A stretch of 64,000 bases of DNA, from positions 1-64,000 of the forward strand of contig NZ_FNET01000004.1 in assembly GCF_900100275.1 (NCBI RefSeq). The letters run 5' to 3'. Below the pieces are notes generated by a model. That model did no database searches and had not been told where the DNA came from. It worked only from the letters and a program-made list of their open reading frames with translations. The stretch is from Lentzea albidocapillata subsp. violacea. Its GTDB lineage: Bacteria > Actinomycetota > Actinomycetes > Mycobacteriales > Pseudonocardiaceae. Positions 25,185-35,369 of the stretch are shown piece by piece (position 1 is the stretch's first letter; the number at the start of each line of letters is the position of its first letter). The translations under genes were made by a program, and so were the position numbers.

Positions 25185-26516
25185 TCACCCTCCCAGCCCG
25201 CGCAGCAGCCCGTACAGGCCCAGCACCGCGCACACCACCGGCACTGTGGCCAGCACCAGCACCATCTCCAGGATCTCGGCGTAGCGCCCGAGGAACGCGG
25301 TGGGCGCCCGCTTGCTGAACACGAGGCCCGCCACCACGGCGAGCGTTCCCGCGACCAGCACGGCCGGCACCACCCACACCCCGATAGGCAGGCGGAACGC
25401 GACGCAGACGACCCCTGCCACGCCAGCCGCCAGCAACGGGGCGCGGTGCCGGATCGCCTTGTACAGCCGGGCGCGCAGCAGCAAGCCGAGGCTCACGACG
25501 CCCAGCAACACCAGCGCCCAGAGATCACCGTCGAACGCCAGCAGCAACTCGCAGGCGACGGCCGTTCCCGCGATGCCGCAGAGCAGCCCGGTCAGCAGTG
25601 AGTCCGCCCGCAGCACCGCCGCGTACACGACGGGACGCGGAGGCTGTGGGTCGTCGCGCACCAGATCCGCCGGAGTGCGCGGCAGCACCGGCATCGGCAC
25701 GCGACTCAGCCTGACCGAGAGTCCGGTGCACAACGGCGAGAACACGAGCGCCACACCGGCGCCGATGGCCGCGACGCCGGTCGCGTCGAGTGCCTCCGTC
25801 GTCGTGAGCCAGGCTCCGGTCAGCCCCAGCAGGCCGGCGACGGCCGCGCCGGTGAACAGCGCTCCCCTGTCGACGACGCCCAGCTGCCCGAGAACGGCCG
25901 CGAGCAGGAGCGCGGCGCAGCCCGCCAGGATCTGCGGAGCGCCCATGCCACTCCACAGCACGACGCCGCCGGCCGCGGCACAGGGCAACGCCAGCGCGGC
26001 AACCGCCGAACCCGCTCCCGCATCACCCAACGCACGGGCGAGCGCCGTTCCCGCGGCGAGCAGCACAACGGCCAAGGCCAGCGGCAGCCACGGCGGGCCT
26101 GCCCGCACCGCCACCACGAGCGCGATCAGCACAGCGGCGGCACCCGCGGCGAGCCCGGCGCGTCGGGTGTGGCCGGGCCCCCACAGCGAACCCGTCCGCG
26201 AGGCACCCGCCGCGATCGCGTCGACCACGTCGTCGTACTCGAGCTCCGGCCAGTCCAGCCTGCGAGGCACGAGGTGCAGCACCTCACCGTCGCGAACCCG
26301 GTGTGCGCCGAGAGAGAGCGCGAGATCCAGCCGCGCGCCGTCGGTGCGGCGCAACATCCAGCCACCGTGCTCGACGCCCGCGTCGGCGAGTCCCTCGCCC
26401 GCGTGCGCGAGCAGGCCCGGCACGACCTCGGCCAGCGGCGACCGTTCCGGCAGCGCCATGTCGATGCGCCGGTCCGGTGCGGCGATGGTCACCCTGACCA
26501 GCCCCGTTGTCGTCAT
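25185..26516 (-). CDS. eccD: Type VII secretion integral membrane protein EccD
   Basis: 443 residues from ATG 26516, preceded by GAGGAAACA; the frame continues upstream without homology. The first about 90 residues form the ubiquitin-like (YukD) cytosolic domain ('LVRVTIAAPDRRIDMALPER', 'LHLVPRR'), then about eleven membrane helices follow. This is the usual EccD layout and it builds the membrane vestibule of the T7SS. It is the first gene of an eccD-eccB transcript and is divergent from the pseudokinase gene. Confidence 0.94.
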   Translation of the reverse strand: MTTTGLVRVTIAAPDRRIDMALPERSPLAEVVPGLLAHAGEGLADAGVEHGGWMLRRTDGARLDLALSLGAHRVRDGEVLHLVPRRLDWPELEYDDVVDAIAAGASRTGSLWGPGHTRRAGLAAGAAAVLIALVVAVRAGPPWLPLALAVVLLAAGTALARALGDAGAGSAVAALALPCAAAGGVVLWSGMGAPQILAGCAALLLAAVLGQLGVVDRGALFTGAAVAGLLGLTGAWLTTTEALDATGVAAIGAGVALVFSPLCTGLSVRLSRVPMPVLPRTPADLVRDDPQPPRPVVYAAVLRADSLLTGLLCGIAGTAVACELLLAFDGDLWALVLLGVVSLGLLLRARLYKAIRHRAPLLAAGVAGVVCVAFRLPIGVWVVPAVLVAGTLAVVAGLVFSKRAPTAFLGRYAEILEMVLVLATVPVVCAVLGLYGLLRGLGG

Positions 26517-26651
26517 TGTTTCCTCAACCTTCGAGAGGCCACTTCCTGCCGTGAGGGCTTGACCGCCCATCCACCTACCTACGATCACCGGGTGACGACC
26601 AGCATGGAACCGGTTCGGCAGCTAGCGGCCACACGGGAGGACCTCTCTAGG

Positions 26652-27974
26652 ATGGAGCCCGCGATGGGGACTGATCACGGTTTCGGCGACCTGGTGCCGC
26701 GCGGCACCGGGCCGATGGCGACGGTCTACGCGGGAATCCGCGTGGACACCGGGGAAGCCGTCGCGCTCAAGGTGTTCCGGGCCAAGCTGCCGCGTCGCAC
26801 CCGTACCGAGGTCGAACGGGAACTCGCGAGCCTCGCGCCGCTGCGCGCCCACGCGTCCGTGCTCGTCCCCGACGGAGTGGAAGACCTCGGCGACCGCACC
26901 GCGCTGCGGATGGAGCTGTGCACGCAGTCGCTGACCGACGTGGTGGAGCAGGAAGGTCCGCTGCCGATCGCGGAAGCGATCACACTCGGCAGGACGCTCT
27001 CCGAGGCACTCGCGGCGGCGCACGAGGCCGGCATCGTCCACGGTGGCGTCACGCCGGGAAACGTCCTGTTCCGGCCGTCGGGTCAGCCCGTGCTCGCGGA
27101 CTTCGGCGTCACGCTGCGCAGGGTGTTCCCGCACGAGGGCGGCGACGGGGTCGACTTCCTCGCACCGGAGACCCTGGAGCACGGCACCGCCGACGAACGC
27201 TCCGACCTCTACGGCCTCGGCGCCGTGCTGTACCTGGCGTTGTCGGGCCTGTCACCGCATCCCGCGCGGCTCGGTGAGCACCCGGACGACCGCAAGCTCC
27301 GCGTGCTCGGCTCGACCGTGCCCCGGCCGGACCGCCCCGACCTGCCCGACGAACTCGCCGAGCTGGTGAGGGCACTGCTCGCGAAGGACCCGGCGATCCG
27401 CCCCGGCAGCATGCGCCACGTGGCGACGTGGCTCGGCAGGCTCGCCACACCCGGCCGGTCCACCGCCGAGTTCGACGACTTCGCGGACTTCTCCGGCGCC
27501 CCGCCCCGCCCGCCGATGCCGCGTGGCACCCCCGTGCTGGTCTCCGCACCGGGCACGACCGGCGGGAAGCATCCCGCGTTGCCGGTGATCGGCGGCGCGG
27601 CCGGACTGCTCGTCGTGGTCGCGCTGGGTGTGTTCCTGATGCGCAGCGATCCCGCGGTGCGCGGCGACGCGCCCGCCTCCACGCAGTCGGTCCCACCCAC
27701 ACCGGCGAAGGCGATCGTGCTGCAGCTGGTCGACCCCGTGGACAACGTCAACTACGTCGACCTCTCCTGGCAGAGTCCGGAACAGCTGGAGTTCGCCGTG
27801 GTGGTCGCCGGGGAGGGCGAGCAGCCGAAGGTCATGCTCGCCAAGCAGAACCGCTCGCTGAAGGTCGACGTGGACCCGACGCGCAAGTACTGCTTCCTCC
27901 TGCAGGGCACCGACGGCACCCATGTCTACGAGAGCAAGCCGAAGGCGTTGCGCGGCGCCACCTGCAAGCTCTGA
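26652..27974 (+). CDS. Ser/Thr protein kinase-like membrane protein, probable pseudokinase
   Basis: 440 residues from ATG 26652 (GGAGGA 10 nt upstream; GTG 26592 also possible). Kinase lobes occupy about 10-260. The Gly loop ('VPRGTGPMATVYAG'), the Lys of 'VALKVF', 'LADFGV' (DFG) and 'LAPETLE' (APE) are present. The catalytic loop reads 'VHGGVTPGNVLF', so the HRD Asp is Gly. A membrane helix ('VIGGAAGLLVVVALGVFLM') is followed by an extracellular domain of about 110 residues of Fn3-like character. It may transduce or scaffold rather than phosphorylate. It is divergent from eccD and convergent with the transglutaminase-like gene. Confidence 0.85.
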   Translation: MEPAMGTDHGFGDLVPRGTGPMATVYAGIRVDTGEAVALKVFRAKLPRRTRTEVERELASLAPLRAHASVLVPDGVEDLGDRTALRMELCTQSLTDVVEQEGPLPIAEAITLGRTLSEALAAAHEAGIVHGGVTPGNVLFRPSGQPVLADFGVTLRRVFPHEGGDGVDFLAPETLEHGTADERSDLYGLGAVLYLALSGLSPHPARLGEHPDDRKLRVLGSTVPRPDRPDLPDELAELVRALLAKDPAIRPGSMRHVATWLGRLATPGRSTAEFDDFADFSGAPPRPPMPRGTPVLVSAPGTTGGKHPALPVIGGAAGLLVVVALGVFLMRSDPAVRGDAPASTQSVPPTPAKAIVLQLVDPVDNVNYVDLSWQSPEQLEFAVVVAGEGEQPKVMLAKQNRSLKVDVDPTRKYCFLLQGTDGTHVYESKPKALRGATCKL

Positions 27975-27984
27975 CGTCTTCTTC

Positions 27985-30063
27985 TCACGACCTCAGCGTG
28001 CGCGGATCTACGGCGGCACGCAGCCGGGCCGCCAACCCACGGGTGCGCAACCCGCGCCGGATCGCGCGCACCGCGGCCCAGGCGTCGTCGCGGACCTGTG
28101 CGCCCGGTGTCGCGCCCGACCACATGGCGAAGTCCACTGTGGACGCGAGTGTGCGCATCCCGGCCGCGGTGGCCGGCAGGCCCGCGACGGCCGCGGCCGC
28201 TGCCACCTCCATCGGGGTCATGCCCACCGTGAGCGGCACTCGGTGCTCGCGCAACCGATCGCGTGCTTCCAGCCAAGCGCCGTGCACGGCGGCACTTCCC
28301 GGCCCGCGCCGTCGCCCGCGGGCTCTGACCCACTTGGCCGCCGGCACCCCGGCGAGCCAGCCGAACAGCAGCACCGCGACCGGGATCAGCGTCGCGCCGA
28401 AGGGGAACGGCGAGCGCTGCCCCTCCGGCGCGGCCTGCTGAGCCGGCCCCGGTGCCACCGGCGGGTCCTGCGGATCGACCGGCAGCTTCTCCCGCGCATC
28501 CTGCGTCGCCGCGGTCAGGCCGTTGTCCTTGCCGGCACCGCGCGTCGCCGCGCCGGCCGGGTCCAGCGGCACCCAGCCGACGCCGTTGACCGCCACCTCG
28601 GGCCACACCAGCGCATCGTCGTTGTAGACCACGTACTCACCGCCGGACTTCCGCTCCGGGGTGCGATATCCGACGACGAGACGGGCCGGGATGCCGAGCA
28701 TCCGCGCCAGCACCACGTACGCGGCGGCGAACTGCTCGCTCGTACCTTCCTTGGTGTCCAGCAGGAACCGGCGTAGCTGCGGCCAGCTCTGCCCGCCCGC
28801 GCCGTCCACCCGCCGGTAGTGCTCCCGCAGGAACCGTTCGAGCTGCAACGCCGACGTGAAGCTCGAACGGACTCCCTTGACCGCCCCGGTGGCAAGCTCG
28901 GCGACACCGGGCGGCGGCGTGCCCACGCCGTTCAGGCCGCCCAGCGCGGGGTCGGTCGCGAATCCGTCGAGCGAACCATCGACCTCAGGCGCCCACCAGC
29001 TCAACCGGTAACCGACGTCCGTACTCAGTGGACTCGGTGCGAGCAGGCTGCCCTCGGTTTCCTCCACCAGCGGGTCGGCTCCGCTCACCGCGGCAGGCCA
29101 CGGCTGGCTCGGCAGCCACCTCGTCCCCGTCTCCCGCAGGCTGATCACCGCGTCCCTGCGCGTCACCGGAACGTCGAGTGCGGGCGGTGGAAGCTCGGTG
29201 CCGAGCCTGCGGTACCGGCTGCCGGCCGCCCAGGTGACGCCGTCGTAGGTGTCCAGCACGACGATCGGCCACCGGTCGGGCACGCACTCGTCGCACGCCG
29301 GCCGCACGCTGAACACCGGAGCGTCCGGATGCGCGCGCCGGTAGGCGACGTCGTCGAGCGGACTGGTCATCCTGGCGGACACCGGCACGAGCTGGTCCTG
29401 CTTGAGCGAGTAGGCGGGACCGGGCATCGGCACGAGCAGGCCGATCACGACCACGACCGCGGTGACAACGAGCGGCGCGGGCAGGAACGCCTGCACGGAC
29501 TGATGCTCGTCCGCCGGACGGCTCACCACGAACAACCCCGCGGCGACGGCGACGTACGAGAGCGCGGCCACAACGGCGGCAAGTCCGGTGAGCGCGCCGA
29601 ACAACTGGCTCAGCACGACCACCAGCAGGCTGGGAACCAGTGCGAGCACCGGTTTCTTCAGGCGCAGCAGGACTTCCAGGCCGAACACGCACGCCGGCAA
29701 CACGAGCAGCGGCACGAACAGCATGAGCTGCGCGTCGGGCCGCGCAGGCCAGGTCGACTGCAGGGTGAACTGCCACGAGTCGGTGACGCCCGCGGCGAGC
29801 TGGGCGAGCGTCGTGCCGCTGGGAAGCCCCGCGACGGTCGTCGGGAACAGCAGCACCTCCACGACGGCCAGCAGTCCGGCCAGCGTGACGACGAGCGGGC
29901 GCCACGCGACGATCGACCCGCACAGCAGTGCCGCGCCACCGGTCACCACGGCGACGACCGCGATGACCGGGAGCAGTGCGCCGACACCGAAAACGGGCGC
30001 GAAACACAGCCCGGCCACGGCAGCGGCGAGGACGACGAACGCGACGAGCAACCGGTCCTTCAC
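27985..30063 (-). CDS. Transglutaminase-like membrane protein lacking catalytic Cys and His
   Basis: 692 residues from GTG 30063. Several N-terminal helices (about 1-230, DUF3488/TgpA type) precede an extracytoplasmic transglutaminase-like domain at about 430-560 and a C-terminal helix and tail. The core motif is 'GTSEQFAAAYVVLARMLGIP', with Ser where TgpA-like enzymes have Cys. The His motif reads 'NDDALVWPEVAV' instead of 'HAWVEV'; the Asp region 'GWVPLDP' is kept. It is probably a non-catalytic, peptide- or wall-binding protein. It ends the Fn3/MoxR/DUF58 operon, and its start lies in a tandem duplication. Confidence 0.85.
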   Translation of the reverse strand: MKDRLLVAFVVLAAAVAGLCFAPVFGVGALLPVIAVVAVVTGGAALLCGSIVAWRPLVVTLAGLLAVVEVLLFPTTVAGLPSGTTLAQLAAGVTDSWQFTLQSTWPARPDAQLMLFVPLLVLPACVFGLEVLLRLKKPVLALVPSLLVVVLSQLFGALTGLAAVVAALSYVAVAAGLFVVSRPADEHQSVQAFLPAPLVVTAVVVVIGLLVPMPGPAYSLKQDQLVPVSARMTSPLDDVAYRRAHPDAPVFSVRPACDECVPDRWPIVVLDTYDGVTWAAGSRYRRLGTELPPPALDVPVTRRDAVISLRETGTRWLPSQPWPAAVSGADPLVEETEGSLLAPSPLSTDVGYRLSWWAPEVDGSLDGFATDPALGGLNGVGTPPPGVAELATGAVKGVRSSFTSALQLERFLREHYRRVDGAGGQSWPQLRRFLLDTKEGTSEQFAAAYVVLARMLGIPARLVVGYRTPERKSGGEYVVYNDDALVWPEVAVNGVGWVPLDPAGAATRGAGKDNGLTAATQDAREKLPVDPQDPPVAPGPAQQAAPEGQRSPFPFGATLIPVAVLLFGWLAGVPAAKWVRARGRRRGPGSAAVHGAWLEARDRLREHRVPLTVGMTPMEVAAAAAVAGLPATAAGMRTLASTVDFAMWSGATPGAQVRDDAWAAVRAIRRGLRTRGLAARLRAAVDPRTLRS

Positions 30064-30178
30064 GTGCGCACCCCGTTCCACAGACCCGCCACCGCGGCGG
30101 CGTGGACAACGAACGCGACGGGCAACCGCTCCTTCACGTGCGCACCTCGTTCCACAACCCCACCACCGCGGCGGCGTC
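30031..30178. repeat. 74-bp tandem duplication across the DUF58/transglutaminase junction
   Basis: Unit 1 (about 30031-30104) and unit 2 (about 30105-30178) match base for base apart from a handful of substitutions. Each contains the end of the DUF58 gene, the start GTGAAGGA(C/G)CGG of the transglutaminase-like gene, and its first codons. The flanking homology is GCCGCGGTGG-type sequence encoding 'AAAVAGL' or 'AAAVVGL' at both gene ends, so the duplication probably arose by recombination at this microhomology. Confidence 0.85.
30060..30137 (-). CDS. Chimeric 25-residue reading frame created by the duplication
   Basis: GTG 30137 overlaps the DUF58 stop (GTGA), and TGA 30062-30060 overlaps the transglutaminase GTG (GTGA). 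The peptide VKERLPVAFVVHAAAV-AGLWNGVRT joins the first residues of the transglutaminase-like protein to the last residues of DUF58 (GLWNEVRT). It keeps translational coupling across the duplicated 74 bp. Whether the peptide itself matters is unknown; the coupling role is inferred from the two perfect overlaps. Confidence 0.55.
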   Translation of the reverse strand: MKERLPVAFVVHAAAVAGLWNGVRT

Positions 30179-31255
30179 AGCGGCGGCCAGTACTCGCGCA
30201 CCCGGCACGGGAACGGCGCTCCCGTCCGGCGTGAGGGCGAGCAGGAAGATCGAGGAGTAGCGGGAGCGAAGCGCGGAAAGCTCCGACACGTCCGCGCCCC
30301 CGGCCGTCACCACGGCAAGGCAGCCACCCTGGTGCCGGACGGTCGACAACAGGGTCCCCGCCCCGTCGCTCTGCCGCGTCAGGCAGAGCTGGTCGAGCAA
30401 CTGCCGTGCCGCCAGCGGCCCACCGGCTGTGGCGACGTCGGTGCCACCCGACGTCAGCAGTCTGGCGTGGTGCCCGGCGAGCGCCGCGGCACGCAGCAGT
30501 GAGGCGGCGACGTCCACCGCCTCCTCGAAAGCGAACTCCGGCATCGCGGACGCGCGGGTGTCCAGCACGACGGTGAGCCGGGGCTGGTCGGGGTCGGCGG
30601 ATTCCTTGACCATCAACCGGCCGGTGCGCGCGGTGGCCTTCCAGTGGATGTCGCGCATCTCGTCGCCCGGCTGGTACTCCCGCAGTTCACGAAGGTCGAG
30701 CGAGCCGCGCAGGTGCTCGTTCGACCGGCCCTCGTGGTGGTGGCGCGGGAAGCCGCCGGTCCGTGCCAGCGCGGGATGTGAGCGCGGGTGCACCCACAGC
30801 GTCACCGTGTCGCCGACGGTCAGGCTGTTGTGCGCCAGACCGAACGGATCGGTGCGGTACAACCTCAGCGGGCCGACCGGCATCCTGCCCCGCACGGGCG
30901 TCGGCAGGTGGTAGTCGTACGGCCGCGAGGCGCCCGGTGCCAGGCCGTGCGCCTGGACCGTGCGGTGGAACCCACCGGCGGTGTCCCTGGCGAGGAACCC
31001 GCGCTGCCACTTCGCGGAGCTGTTGCGCACCTTCAGTTTTCCCAGCGCCTGCGAACCCCGCTCGACGCGGTCCGGGTACACGTCACGCGTCACCTCGACG
31101 TTCACCGGCCGGAACGTCACGAGCACCGCGGCCACCACCGCGACCAACCCCGCCAGCGCCAGCAGCAGGAACAACGGGTAGCGGCCCCAGAACCCGGCCG
31201 CGCCCAGTCCCAGCGACACCACCAGCACAGCGGTGCCCCGCACGGTCAGCCGCAT
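30134..31255 (-). CDS. DUF58-domain membrane protein
   Basis: 373 residues. Two N-terminal membrane helices ('AVLVVSLGLGAAGFWGRYPL', 'LALAGLVAVVAAVLVTF') lead to a beta-domain and the DUF58 core at about 190-250 ('LRELREYQPGDEMRDIHWKA', 'TARTGRLMVKE'), with a vWA-like end. DUF58 proteins go with MoxR ATPases and transglutaminase-like proteins in envelope-related operons, exactly the order seen here. The start is 3 nt after the MoxR stop. Confidence 0.9.
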   Translation of the reverse strand: MRLTVRGTAVLVVSLGLGAAGFWGRYPLFLLLALAGLVAVVAAVLVTFRPVNVEVTRDVYPDRVERGSQALGKLKVRNSSAKWQRGFLARDTAGGFHRTVQAHGLAPGASRPYDYHLPTPVRGRMPVGPLRLYRTDPFGLAHNSLTVGDTVTLWVHPRSHPALARTGGFPRHHHEGRSNEHLRGSLDLRELREYQPGDEMRDIHWKATARTGRLMVKESADPDQPRLTVVLDTRASAMPEFAFEEAVDVAASLLRAAALAGHHARLLTSGGTDVATAGGPLAARQLLDQLCLTRQSDGAGTLLSTVRHQGGCLAVVTAGGADVSELSALRSRYSSIFLLALTPDGSAVPVPGARVLAAADAAAVVGLWNEVRT

Positions 31256-31258
31256 GAC

Positions 31259-32214
<956 letters not shown>

Positions 32215-32218
<4 letters not shown>

Positions 32219-34065
32219 TCCGTCCATTCCAGGCGGTTCGAGGACACCCCGTCGGCCGTGACCCACACGGTGTGGCCGGCGCCGTGGTAGTAGAAGGCGT
32301 CGAGCACTGCGGAGCCCTGCTCGTCGGTCGTGAGGCTGTGACCGGGATTCTTGTAATCGGAGTCCGTCGAGTGCGGGTCCACCTTGTACCGGGTCCGCGG
32401 CTCGAACCCGGTCATGACGACGTGCATCCAATAGCAGTTGGGCTCGGCGCATGGGGATGCGAGCGCGCCCTTGGTGAGGCTGATCTTCTTGACGCGCTGG
32501 GGCGGGACCTGGCGTGCCGTCGCGGGCGTTCCCCGGCCGGCGCTGTTCTGCGCGACCACGGTGACCGTGAACGGGTGGTCGGTGCCCTGCCAGATGCCGT
32601 TGATGACGTACGAGAGCGTGGTGCCGGGCACCGAGGCCGAGCCGGAGCGGCCGCCATCGCTCTGCCAGGAGACGTGGTACGCGGTCACCGGTGCGCCGTT
32701 GGCGGGCGCGGCACCCCACGTGACGGTCGCGTCGACCTGCTGGGTCGTGATGGCGATGGCGAGGTTCTGCGGCATGCCGGGCGGGGTCACCGGGATCGGT
32801 GGCGGTGTCTGCGGCGGCGGTGGCGTCCGCGGCGGGTCGGTACGCGCGGGCGGCGGCACCGGCCTGCCGGTGTTCGGTGGTGCCACCGGCCGGTCAGCCG
32901 GTTTGTCGGCGGGCTTGTCCGTGGTGGGCTCGGTGGGCGGCGGCACCGGCTGCCTCGGCGCGTCCGGCTTCGCGGCGATGACGGGGACCGGCTGCAGCGA
33001 ACCGTCCTTGTCCACGACCACGACGTGCTTGCCCTCTCCGCCGTCGACGTACACCCGCGCGTCCTCGCCGCGAACGAGCTCGGGCCTGCCCTTCTCCTGG
33101 GGAATCGGCATGGAGTGCTTCGGACGCCCCTGGTTGTCGTAGGTGCGCACCGAGCTGTTCTTGTGGTCGAGCAGCACGACGGACTCACCGCTGACCGACG
33201 GACCGTCGTACTCACCAGGCGGGAGCTGCACGGTCGCCGCCGGCGGGCGCTGCTCGGCGAGCGCGCCCTTCTCGTCGACACGGGCTTCCACGAGGTGGAT
33301 GCGGTTCGCGGAGGGGTCGAGCACCGCCACCTTGCCGGCGGCGTCGGCGGGAGCGATCCGGGCGTCCGGCGGCACGTCGGCACCGAGCTTGACGGCGGCA
33401 CCGAGCCCTTTCGCCTCGACCACGCTCATCGTGTCGGCGGTGGTGTCCACGAACAGGACCCTGTCGCCGCTGACGGTGAGGCCACCGGAGTGGCCGGCGG
33501 GCGCCATGGGGCGGCAGTCGAGACTGGTCGCGCCGCGCGCCACCCTGCAGATCGTCCCGGAGTCCGTGCGGTGCACCCACACCGCGCCGTCGCTGGTGGC
33601 GACCGGCGATCCGACCGGGCCTCCCGCGGACATGACCTGCGGGTCCAGGCCCAGGCGCACGATCTGGCCGCTCTGCCGGAAGACCGAGTAGGCCCCGCCC
33701 GCGGTCTCGATCGACACGGACCGCTCGCCCTTGACGGGCACCGGCACCGTCGCCTCCACGGAGAGCGTCGACTTGCCGAAGATCGTCACGTCGTCCTCGC
33801 CGACGACGTAGCCGCGGGTCTCGTCCTGCACGACCTGGGTGCCGGGGGTGAGGCCGGGCACGGACACCTGCGCGTCGGACTTCTTGGTCGCACCGTCCAC
33901 GTGGACGGCCAGCCCGAGGTCCAGGTTCGCGATCCAGTGCCCTGCCGGCATGAACTCGAGGCCGGGTACCTGTTTCGCGGCACCGGTCAGCGCCAGCGTC
34001 ACGGTCGCGACGACGGCGATCACCAGGCCGAGCAGCGGCCAGCGGGAGTGCTTCCGTTCACTCAC
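32215..34065 (-). CDS. Membrane-anchored beta-propeller / fibronectin type III protein
   Basis: 616 residues from GTG 34065. It has a short cytosolic start, one membrane helix ('WPLLGLVIAVVATVTLALTG') and an extracytoplasmic repeat region of propeller character (about 60-340: 'ATSDGAVWVHRTDSGTICRV', 'VSGDRVLFVDTTADTMSVVE'). A Pro-rich linker of about 70 residues, an Fn3 domain (about 425-515, 'VTAYHVSWQSDGG') and a Cys-containing C-terminal domain ('ASPCAEPNCYWMHVVM') follow. It heads the Fn3-MoxR-DUF58-transglutaminase operon 50 nt after the histidine kinase gene. An envelope sensor or scaffold for the T7SS region is inferred. Confidence 0.8.
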
Positions 34066-34115
34066 GGAACACAGAGTAACGACGTCGGTACACGAAACAT
34101 TCGGGATCGGTACAT

Positions 34116-35369
34116 TCACCGCGACCCGGTGGGCAACGCGATCTCGAAGATGGCCCCGCCGGTCTCCGACCGGTAGATCCCGAGCGTGCCGCCGTGCGCG
34201 TGCACGATCCGTTGCACGAGGTAGAGGCCCAGTCCCGTCGACCCGCCGCTGCTGCTGAACCGCTGGAGCGCTCGTTGCGCGGCCACCGGGTCGAGCCCTG
34301 GTCCCTCGTCGGCGACCACGACCCGGCCGTTGCCCACGCTCACGTGCACGACCGGGTCGGTGTGCGGCAGGTGGCCGTGCTGGATGGCGTTGCCGATCAG
34401 GTTCTCGACCGCGCGCCCGATCATGTCCGGGTCGGCGTCCACTCTCGTCGGCACGGCCGTGAAGGTGATGCGGGCGCCCTCCGCGGGAATGTCCTCGACG
34501 ACGGCGGAGACGAGCTGGTCGAGCTGCACCGACTGGATGGCGAGCTGCTGCACGCCGGCCTCGAACTTGGCGTGCATCAGCTGCGTGCCCACGATTCCGC
34601 CCATCCGCTTGGACAGCCGCATGATGCGCGGCAGCACCTTGCCCATGCTCCCCGGATTGCGCATCGCCGTGTCCGCGAGCGCGCGCAGGCCGGTGACCGG
34701 CCTCCTCAGGTCGTGCGCGACGCCGTTGAGCATCTCCTCGTGCTGGTCCAGCGCGATGGCCGCAGGTCTGATCGCGAGTCCGGAGAGGACGTGACCGGTG
34801 CCGCCGAGTGCGCCGATGAGGATCACACAACCCAGCGCCACGAGCAGCACGCGCCGGTCACGCCGATCCTTCTCCAGCTGCGCGTCGGCGTGCGCGACGA
34901 CGGCACCGACGTACGGCCCGTTCGCGCTGGTGAACGGCTGCGCGTAGACACGGACGAGTTTCCCGTCCACCGCACGCACATAGGCGCTCTGCGGCGCACG
35001 CGCGCGCACCGCGTCGGCGGCCAGTTCGCTCAGCACAGCCAGATCAACGTCCACACAGGACATACCGCTCAGATACGGTTCGAACTGCCCGCCGCCCGCG
35101 GGCAGCACCGCGAACTGCGGGCACGCGACCGTGATCGAGTCCCCGAAGAGCGCTCTCGTGTCGAGTTTGCCGTCGGTGAACTCGAGCTGTCGCACGACCA
35201 GCGGTGGCACCCTGCTCAGGCCGGCGTCGAGCGCCTGCTCCCCCTTCTGCTCGTCCAGGTCGAGCATGAGCCACGCGACCAGCAGCAACCCTGCCGCGTT
35301 CAACGCCGTGAACAGCCCGGTGAGCAGCCACCTCAGCCCGCGCAGCCGTGCCGCGGCCCCGGTGGTCAC
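34116..35369 (-). CDS. Sensor histidine kinase
   Basis: 417 residues. GTG 35369 overlaps the response-regulator stop (GTGA). Two membrane helices (about 15-37 and 160-182) frame an extracytoplasmic sensor containing two Cys ('ITVACPQFAV', 'LSGMSCVDVD'). The H box is 'NGVAHDLRRPVTGLRALADT' with His219. The ATPase has N box 'ENLIGNAIQHG', G1 'VVADEGPGLD' and G2 'GSTGLGLYLV'. The regulator partner is the gene at 35366-36058. Its place directly before the Fn3/MoxR operon suggests control of that operon or of secretion. Confidence 0.92.
   Translation of the reverse strand: MTTGAAARLRGLRWLLTGLFTALNAAGLLLVAWLMLDLDEQKGEQALDAGLSRVPPLVVRQLEFTDGKLDTRALFGDSITVACPQFAVLPAGGGQFEPYLSGMSCVDVDLAVLSELAADAVRARAPQSAYVRAVDGKLVRVYAQPFTSANGPYVGAVVAHADAQLEKDRRDRRVLLVALGCVILIGALGGTGHVLSGLAIRPAAIALDQHEEMLNGVAHDLRRPVTGLRALADTAMRNPGSMGKVLPRIMRLSKRMGGIVGTQLMHAKFEAGVQQLAIQSVQLDQLVSAVVEDIPAEGARITFTAVPTRVDADPDMIGRAVENLIGNAIQHGHLPHTDPVVHVSVGNGRVVVADEGPGLDPVAAQRALQRFSSSGGSTGLGLYLVQRIVHAHGGTLGIYRSETGGAIFEIALPTGSR

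Noticed and set aside
32278-34176. Plus-strand frame over the Fn3 protein gene
   Set aside because: Antisense shadow in GC-rich DNA; the minus-strand gene has membrane, propeller and Fn3 features.
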